DNA of 64,000 bases. Source: Gnetum montanum (taxonomy: Eukaryota; Streptophyta; Gnetopsida; Gnetales; Gnetaceae). This document shows positions 56,927-64,000 of this stretch, one piece after another. Below the pieces are notes generated by a model, which was given only the letters and a program-made list of their open reading frames with translations, searched no databases and was not told the DNA's origin. The translations under genes were made by a program, and so were the position numbers. How positions within the stretch are numbered: the stretch's first letter is position 1; the number at the start of each line of letters is the position of its first letter. The stretch lies in contig MNCI01023334.1 of the NCBI GenBank assembly GCA_015680685.1, positions 125,199 to 189,198 of the forward strand, in the 5' to 3' direction.

Positions 56927-58800
56927 CTATCTCTTTCTATGACCATGCCTAAAAAAATGATGCTTCGAACGATGAGGAGGACTCCCAGAGTTATTGATAG
57001 TAATAGCACAAGTAATGTTCATGGGTTGGTGTTGTGGTGAAGAACCTTTTGGTACTACTGGTGGCAATGTAGGAGGAGGTGAAGTATGGGAGCATTGAGA
57101 GCAAGGAGAAGTATAAGGAGAATGAGGTGGTGATCTTGTAGGAGAGGACATGGGTTGATGATACTCAGGAGAGTGATGATGACAAAGTGAAGTAGAGGAT
57201 GTTGATCTAGTTGGAGAAACAGGGTGTTGAACATGATAAGCACCTGGTTTCAAATGGTATGAAGAGTGTGGCTAGTTTGGTGATGGCCTCCTCTACGACT
57301 GGGAGTTTTACCACAGCGGTTGAGCATAGTACTAAGGCCAATAAGAATTTTCTCATGGATAGTATGATGAGTTGTAGGATTGCCCATAAAGTTGTGGAAT
57401 AGGAATGTGCCCAACCATGTACTTCTGTACAAAATCTGGATGTAACATTCTTCCTCAATGCTCATGTAGATGTAACAAGATTAGGCATTGCCCTTTTGGG
57501 TGATCATATAGGCAAACATTGCATTGATACTTATGTTTTATGGTTGAGCCCATATCCTCATTTTCTTTAGTCCTTCTTTCTGATTGTTGAATGGTGTTCT
57601 ACCCTATTTCTAGGTTTAGTATCCTCTATTTGTTTTGGTCATCAAAGTTATCTTGTGTGGGTCCCCCCTAATAATGTTTGCATATTCTCTACATTTTTCA
57701 TGTACCCACTCCATCATCTTGTTGATCTTTGCCTTAATTTCATCTAGTGATTTTAGTGTTAGCAAAGGTACACATGGTTTCACCTCCTTAAGGTGAGTTG
57801 ATTTCTCCTCTTTATGATTATGGACCTTTGTTACTTTAAGAGTTTGGTCCTGTTGAGATTTTTCAACATTCTTCCATTTGGCTATTTCTCCTTCTTCTTT
57901 TACTACCTACTTAATAAGCTCTTGGAATTGATGGGTTCATAGTTCATATAGTTGACCTAGGGCATAAATCTCTAGGCTCTCCCTTATTTCATTATAGAGC
58001 CCATCCATGATGTGATACATTAGCCTTTCCTCCGAGAACCCATGGCCTGGGCATTTGTTTAAAAAAGAGTAATATCTTTCTAAGGCCATGTCCAAGGGTT
58101 CATGTTGCCCTTTTTTCCACTTTTGGATTTGTCTCCTCAAGGCTGACAGTCTTGCATAGGTTTGATATCTTTTATTGAAGAGGTTTACCATTATCGGCCA
58201 ACAGCGAATTGATTTTAGCTTTTAAGGCCCATATCATAATTTTGCTTGGCCAATGAGTGTCATAGAAAAGAGCTTAAGTCTTTGCCACCCATTATTAATA
58301 TTTTTCCATGCACAAGCATCATAGAAGGCTTGTAAATGATGTTGTGGATCTAAATCATAGCCTCTTGAAAACTTGGGAAAGTTGTTTAAATCAAGCCTGG
58401 GTAGATGGCTTTCCTTACGATGCCTGCAGGATATTCAAACAACCTCTTGTATATGCATTAGGCTCTTAGTGGCCAGTAGGGGTTCAATGTCACTAAGTAA
58501 ATCATGAGTTTTTGAGTTGGGACAATGTTCTCTATGTTCATGCTGGCATTCTTGATTTTGCCCATGGGTTCAATTTTTATTTCTATGTCAACCCCTTGAG
58601 GAATAGTCATCCATGTCGCAACCCAACATTGAAAGAATAGAGAAAGAGAGGGAACTAAAAAACTTGTCATGAATTTTGTAAGTCTTCCAATCATCCCCTA
58701 ACGTACTCTTGCTATCCATTGAGAAGGTCCTAGGTCTTATAGGCCCCCTCATTCTAAGGGATGTCCCATCTTCACTAGAGGTGTCTGAGTTGGATGACAA
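56927..58800 (-). pseudogene. gag of element E
   Basis: The N-terminal part (about 58800-58590) is rich in Ser/Asp/Arg. The gag core spans about 58300-57940 and includes NLFNKRYQTYARLSALRRQI, HEPLDMALERYYSFLNKCPG and HIMDGLYNEIRESLEIYALG. A zinc-knuckle-like CNVCLYDHPKGQC lies at about 57515-57478. Then comes a Pro/Ser/His-rich tail to 56927 (SPTRSTSSTSLCHHHSPEY; SPPPTLPPVVP). Stops break the frame. The core is more open than in A, B and C. Confidence 0.7.
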
Positions 58801-59053
58801 AAGTCCTTGAGTATCATTGGGGTGTTTATGAACATATGAAACTCCTGCATAAGATTGAGTACTCTAAACTTCTTTGTTGGTTCTCCAATGAATTGCCTCA
58901 TTAGATGTTGTGTTATCATTGTCTTGTTAAAGAGACATTTTTGTGAATTGTGTGTGACTTAATTGAATTTAATTTCTTTGTTTGAAAGATATATTGTTAA
59001 TACCCTATTACAACGATCTTGTATGATATAACTAATCTAGATAACTAGCACCA

Positions 59054-59070
59054 TCTTGGCAGTGGCGCCA
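59054..59070 (-). other. primer-binding site of element E
   Basis: The minus strand reads TGGCGCCACTGCCAAGAT; the first eight bases match the tRNA-Asp-type site exactly, the rest has diverged. Confidence 0.65.
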
Positions 59071-59071
59071 A

Positions 59072-60192
59072 TGATGAGCAGCAAGGTACCTCTATGCTCA
59101 ACCATACGAATATGAGCATGTACGCGTGATCCAATTGAATTCCACGGATAGACTAGTTGTGGTATCTAGGTAGTTATACATTGATCGCAGTTCACTATCT
59201 TTCCACCTGGACTAGTATTTGCTTTGTCACGTATGGTTTAGTCCAAAGTGAGGTGTATGATATGATTCTAAACTAGGCTACTCCTAGAGACAATGGGAAA
59301 CAATCTTGATTAAGCTAATAGGAAACATAAAGTAAAATTTAAGTTAGCCTAAGTGCAATGAGCATTTGTCCTTAATCATCCATACACCTTTTGGACCTCG
59401 TGTACTACTTTTGGGAATTCCAAGCACACATTACTTGAGCACTACTAGATACACTACTAGGTTACCAAATAGTTACACTTAAATGTTTGTGATTAAGTCG
59501 TACTCATTCTGCGTTAGCAACAGGAAGTGTAAATGACAATAAAGGAAATATTAACTAGATAGACAACAATAAATAATTAATAATTAAAGTAAATAAAAGA
59601 TAAGTAAATAAGAATGAAAGTGAGACTAATTAAAAATAAAAGTGATTAATTGCTAAGGAAACTAAAGTCTAATCTAGCCTAACACAAGTAACTATTCCCA
59701 GTTCCTGGACACATCCTGAACTTCGTGCAAACACTATTGGGCTGTCAAATGCTAATTGTTTCTGAGCTACCAAGTGTCAGACGTATGCTTGAAGGGGTCA
59801 TGCTTGTGTAATTTAACAATATGCTTAATTGATAAAAATGAATTATTGTACTAATAACATGAATGTAAAGTGCATAAAATAAAATAAAATAAAATATAAA
59901 TGTGTAAGCAAACAAATCTCAAGTGCTGCAAGGATGAATCAAAGAGCTCATCTTTATTGCCAACACAATGGTGTGCATAGATACATCAATGCTTGAAGAA
60001 AGATCTATCCACACTTAGACCTCCTACTGTGGGCACTTAGAAAATATTCTACTTTCGAATGGAAAAACTTCAAGAGTTTCCCTACTTAACTACTAAAAAC
60101 ATACTCCAAATTGTGCACCTAAGCGCTATATTTATAGACTCAGGAGTAACCCGGGAATAACTGCTCTAATAATTAGAGTAACCACTTTATCA
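59072..60192 (-). repeat. chimeric 5' LTR of element E
   Basis: 1121 bp, against 825-870 for the other D/E LTRs. From 59072 to about 59615 it follows the LTR of element C (for example CACAACTAG..CTATC, CATTTAAGTG, the AACTAGG block). From about 59620 to 60192 it follows the D/E LTRs (AAAAATAAAAGTGATTAATTGC, CCTGAACTTCGTGC, TATTTATAGACTC). The switch occurs near 59615. Confidence 0.8.
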
Positions 60193-60290
60193 TGGTTCTA
60201 ATTATTACTCTAATTATTAGAGTGGTTATTATTAGAGTAATAATTAAAGTGGTTATCATTAGAGAGGTTATTTTAATTATTAGAGCCATA
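60150..60290. repeat. expanded TAATTATTAGAG dyads at and beyond the E LTR start
   Basis: CTCTAATAATTAGAGTAACCACTTTA (about 60163-60188) is followed by inverted and direct copies up to GGTTATTTTAATTATTAGAG (about 60267-60286), giving long potential hairpins across the LTR edge. Confidence 0.8.
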
Positions 60291-60945
60291 ATATAATATT
60301 AAATTGTGTTATGTTACAATAAACATAACAAAATAAATATCAAACCTAAGATGCTAGGTTTGAAATACAAGATTGTTACATAACAAGCATAGCTAAAACA
60401 TTGATTTCTTTTTCTAAAAGTAATAAACTTTTCCACATCAACATTAATAAAGAGATTAGCAATAGCCTAAAAAACCAACATAAAATGCCTCTAATTCACA
60501 TTAACTCTTTTGACAAGTCCTGGCGGTGAAATGAGTGAATTCAATTAACTACCAAATTAAAAATTTTACGTTTAGTTTAAAGTGTTGTCTTCTCTTTGTC
60601 TCTGTCTATTGACTATCACAATAGTGAGTTATGTCCAGTTACCTTATTCCCACATTGTTGTTGCTGATTTGGGTTTATTTCTGTTCATGTTGGTTTTTGA
60701 GTGTGCATTTGCTTTTTTCTTTTTTGTTTGGATTCCTTTTTATGATTTGGGTTTATTCCCACATTACTGTTGTTGACTTGGGTCTATTTTTGTTCAAGTC
60801 TATTAAGAGCATGATAGGTCTCGTCTGGGCTCTACATTGACATTTAGGTAACTAGACTGGCCTCCTTGCTCCTTTTCCTCCTACTTTTCTTGTTTTTTCT
60901 TCTCACACCTATATGGTTTCCACTACTACTGACAAAACCAAGCTC
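60291..60945 (+). other. upstream region of the MYB pseudogene
   Basis: AT-rich, then pyrimidine-rich from 60590. A TTATTCCCACATT..GTTG.TGA.TTGGGT.TATTT block occurs twice (about 60640-60690 and 60750-60800). No clear TATA box is found. Confidence 0.45.
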
Positions 60946-61984
60946 ATGGATTATCAACTATAGCTTATCTAGCAGCAGCCTCACCCTCACATGAACTTGT
61001 TCAATCTCTTCCTTCCCCACATTCCATGGCAGCAAACATCACCCATAGCCTCAGCAAGCCAGGATCTGTCCTACATTACCAGCTCCACCACTACTGCTTC
61101 CACCCTGACTGCAGCATTACCAATAATAATAACAACAATAGCAACTACAACTCACCGGTGGCACCAAAACATAGAACCTCCAAAGTCGGCCTTCTGAGCA
61201 AACCCAGCATCATCAAGGACCGATGGACAATCGAAGAAGATAGGTTGAAAATGATTAGCTTATTGCTTCTAGGCTTTCTAGGCTTCTATTACGGGTTTTG
61301 AGATTGCTAAAACCATTAATGGTAGAATCACAATATCACATTTAATTCCTTTGGAAAGAATAGGTGCCCACTTCCAAGCTTACAGAAGGATAAATGGTAT
61401 CACATGATTTGTTTGATTCTTGCAATGTGTGGATAGGCTGCTAGTGAAACTGGTGCAGAAATTCAGGCTCAAAACATCGTCATAGATCACTTAGATGCTT
61501 CCAGGCCAGGTGGGGAAGTAGTGCAAAGAAAGATGGCACAGTCACCTACGACCAAACATCAAGGTTTCTACATTCTATTCTATTTCTTTCTTGCAAAACA
61601 AAGAATTTACTTTATTGTTCATCATTTTGTCTAGATCTTGATATTAGATTTGTTGAAGCAGAAGAATATCTAGATAGAGGAACAGGAGAGAATGCTAGTG
61701 CATATCCATAGGGATTTGGGCAACAGGTGGGCTAAGATTTCCAAGCAGCTGTTGGGCAAAACTGAAAACGCAATCAAGAATCACTGGTACACCACAAAAA
61801 GAAGACAAAGCACTAGTCGAAGGTTAAGAAGAAACTTCGATGCCTCCTCCTCCTCAAAGACCCACAAAAGCTCATTCCTACAGGACTACATAAAAATTCT
61901 AAGTGACACTAACAACAACAACCAGAACCAGCAACAGCCCAAACAATCTCCACCATTTTATTTTGCTGATGCAATTTTCTCTTC

Positions 61985-61989
61985 GGTAG
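61985..61989. repeat. left target duplication of solo LTR
   Basis: GGTAG before the LTR and AGTAG after it (63631-63635): one mismatch of five. Removing LTR plus one copy restores the MYB reading frame, which supports these borders. Confidence 0.75.
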
Positions 61990-63630
61990 TGTAGCGACCA
62001 AAAATGTCGACGGCTGGAAAACACCGAGAGGTCATCGGTCATGATAGTATTAACCTTGGATCAATGCGAGGGTCATGTTGAATAAAATGGAAATGGGGTG
62101 CCCTGAACGGTCTGGTCGATCAGACAGGGACTTAGTCGATGTTACTATAACTTTTTGCAAACGGATAATTTGAAAATGAGACTTATAGCATAAAATAACA
62201 ATCTTTAAACGTAAAAGCGGTGGAAAATGATGTAAAATGTAATAAAAAGAAAGAAAGCAAAGTAAAATGTAGTTAAGAAAATGCACTTCTTCAAGATTAT
62301 GACTTCACTCTATCAAGGTGGATACAATTGGTTGCACGACATTGGGAAGCACAGAGATCCCAAGAGTAACCAAGACGTTTAGAGCAAGACAGTTGTACAC
62401 TTGAACGCGAACTTAGGGATCAACAATGCAAAATGCTACGAAGATAGCAGGAAAGAGCAATAAAGAATGCCAAATGAGAGTGCTAACTATTTACAATGTC
62501 AAACAAGATGTTAACAATGCTCAAGATTACAATGCTAACTTTTGGCTTACCAGCCACCTAATTCACCAACCAACCCTTTGAGCGTTGCTCATCGGGGTAT
62601 TTATAGGACCAAGGGCACGTGAAAGATGCAGTTTGGACACCACATGTCCTAGGCTTGTGTTAACATGTCTATGCTATATGGACATGCAGGATCGTTTGAC
62701 GAGCCTGCCATGCTATAATTATGAGCATTCCATGCTATAATTACGCTGTCAAAACTTGGAGATGTGTGCCAACAGTGCAAACAGGTGAAGTGCATTGATG
62801 TAGCATAGCTGCCTGCTACATTGTGCTATGCTTTGTAGCATAGCATGTGGGTGTAGCGTAGCAGCTTGCTACACCATGCTACGTTATAGAATGCAGCATT
62901 TTGGCGTAGCGTAGCATCTTCCTACGCTATGCAACGTAGCATAGTGTAGCTATCAGTTTGAAGCAAAACTTGAGTCATGGCCTGTTGCATGTGCTGGAAA
63001 ACTTTGAAGTGCTCTGATTGTTTTTTGCATATTTTCTACGCTATGTAGCGTAGCATAGCATAGCATCTAGCCTTAGTTGCAGAAATGTTGACAATCTGCA
63101 ACCTTTACTTTTTGCACTGCAAAACTTGCAAGCTTACTGATCTTGCACTTTGAGATGCCTTTTGTTGCTCCCATAGAGTTGCTACACTATGCTATGCTAT
63201 GTAGCGTAGCATAGCGTAGCCACCAACATGGCCTACTTTTTTCTAAGTTTGCCACTTTCTGGTGGAAGGAGCCATTGCTGAAGAACTTGGAGCTAAGCGA
63301 AGCACCTATTTTCAAAGGCCAAAGGCGCTAACTGAGTGCAATTGAAATCACTGATTAAGCCAAGCCTTCTTGTCTTGCTCTCGCCATGCTACGTAGCGTA
63401 GCATAGTGTAGCATCTCGTCTTGTAACAATTTACAATTGATCGCCTGAACAAGCGTCTCTCAAAGCCTGCTGCGCTACATAGCGTAGCATAGCAAACTCC
63501 TTGACTAGAAAACTTGCCAAACTAGACAGCCTAAACTCAGAGCATCCATTTCTTGCCGAAGTGACATGATGCTACCTAAATTGCAAAGACCTGGTGAAGC
63601 AAGAATGCCTTGAAAATTTAGGGTGTTTCA
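61990..63630 (-). repeat. solo LTR, Tat-like, inside the MYB last exon
   Basis: TGTAGCGACC..GGGTGTTTCA on the plus strand, 1641 bp. In minus orientation it starts TGAAACACC, as the LTR of F does, has TATAAATACCCCG at about 62597-62612, and ends near GACGGCTGG..., which recalls the CCCCGGCTGGAA block of F. No internal element sequence lies on either side, so it is a solo LTR left by recombination between LTRs. It has no coding content. Confidence 0.8.
62795..63495. repeat. clusters of CTAYGTAGCGTAGCATAG dyads in the solo LTR
   Basis: Five clusters (about 62800-62960, 63035-63070, 63180-63225, 63385-63415, 63465-63492), each built from GTAGCGTAGCATAGCGTAGC and its inverse CTACGCTATGCTAC, in the U3 part of the solo LTR. 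Confidence 0.85.
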
Positions 63631-64000
63631 AGTAGATGACCTTCAAAATGCCACATTTTAGCAACATCAATCCAACACTGAACTGGAAGCAAAATCAATG
63701 GACGATGATTCAAAACTCAAAATTCCTGATATGAGCATTGACCACCAACAACCACCACCACCACTAGTTGATGACAATGATGAATTCATTCTATGCCCGA
63801 AACAGAACCATTCTTCCTTCTTGGCCAGCTGTGTAGAGCCTCTTAACTCCCACGATAATGGCAATCAGTTTTTCCTTCATTTCATAGAGCCTTTAGACAT
63901 TTTCGAAGACAACAGCGGCTTACTGGACCAGGAAGCCATGATGATGTTGAACATGCCATATCTACTAGGAGTAGGGAGATGGATCAAAAGATTCAAATGT

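Larger units (their letters stand above)
53701..60192 (-). mobile_element. element E: Athila-like, only gag retained
   Basis: Minus-strand order: chimeric 5' LTR (60192-59072), PBS, gag, proline-rich tail, 3' spacer, PPT region (about 54526-54540), shared LTR. Protease, RT, RNase H and integrase are missing, so E would be non-autonomous. No target duplication matches its ends (TGGTT right; ACCAA inside D on the left). Confidence 0.75.
60946..64000 (+). pseudogene. R2R3-MYB transcription factor pseudogene (MYB98-like), split by a solo LTR
   Basis: Exons: 60946-61243, 61437-61563, and 61662-61989 continuing at 63636 beyond the window. Exon 1 starts Gln/His-rich, changes frame once (about 61020-61120) and ends in KDRWTIEEDR, the R2 start. 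Exon 2 gives LLVKLVQKF...MLPGQVGK.CKERWHSHLRPNIK, the R2 end. Exon 3 gives the R3 repeat with its first Trp replaced by TAG, then LGNRWAKISKQLLGKTENAI, KNHW and TKRRQ, as in the MYB98/64/119 group. Introns are GT..AG (phases 2 and 0). The C-terminal part (SKLKIPDMSIDHQQPPPPPL) is acidic and Pro-rich. Seven in-frame stops, all TAG: 60961, 60970, 61483, 61492, 61519, 61671, 63659. MYB proteins bind DNA in the nucleus; this copy cannot. The 3' end is outside. Confidence 0.85.

Noticed and set aside
60946-63661. TAG read as an amino acid (recoded genetic code)
   Set aside because: TAG stops are abundant only in decayed sequences, alongside frame shifts, lost Trp residues and an LTR insertion. Plant nuclear genes use TAG as stop. 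Deamination is the simpler explanation.

Overview
The window looks like plant nuclear DNA: AT-rich, repeat-filled intergenic sequence of the kind found in large seed-plant genomes. The evidence is LTR retrotransposons of plant Ty3/gypsy lineages nested in one another, introns with GT..AG borders, plant-style TATAAATA boxes in the LTRs, and one recognisable host gene, a decayed R2R3-MYB transcription factor at the right edge. I cannot name the species. There are no bacterial-type genes, rRNA, tRNA or CRISPR arrays that I can support.

Layout. 1-860: PBS and 5' LTR of a minus-strand Athila-like element running off the left edge. 861-5827: AT-rich DNA with a decayed LTR-like stretch, a Ty1/copia pol relic and small tandem repeats. 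5828-27307: two Athila-like elements, A (plus) and B (minus), fused tail to tail near 18000 with both 3' LTRs missing; the LTR of B is split by element C (23490-26754), a complete short non-autonomous element with a GAAGT target duplication. 27787-44616: element F, a 16.8-kb Tat-lineage element with 1.1-1.3 kb LTRs, TTACC target duplication, gag-protease, RT, two RNase H domains and integrase, all on the minus strand. 44617-47554: a 114-bp tandem repeat and a relic ORF. 47555-60192: two minus-strand Athila-like elements, D and E, sharing a middle LTR; the outer right LTR is chimeric. 60193-64000: upstream region and exons of the MYB pseudogene, its last exon split by a 1.64-kb solo LTR.

How the parts work together. 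Elements A-E share the primer site, polypurine tract and LTR ends, but each lacks a different part of the internal region: A keeps all pol domains but is full of stops, B lacks RT-integrase, C joins gag directly to a 3' coiled-coil ORF, D lacks integrase, E lacks protease-integrase. They look like a family kept going in trans.

The most notable feature is in element F. Between protease and reverse transcriptase, on the opposite strand, lies a gene-like unit (about 34093-38343) with its own TATA box and eight exons whose splice sites keep one reading frame across six junctions. It encodes an unidentified protein with a long C-terminal coiled coil and is flanked by tandem arrays sharing an AGTTTA core. 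Gag-protease and pol are in different frames on either side of it, so on the sense transcript the whole unit may sit inside an intron. This copy carries three in-frame TAG codons, so it is probably no longer functional.
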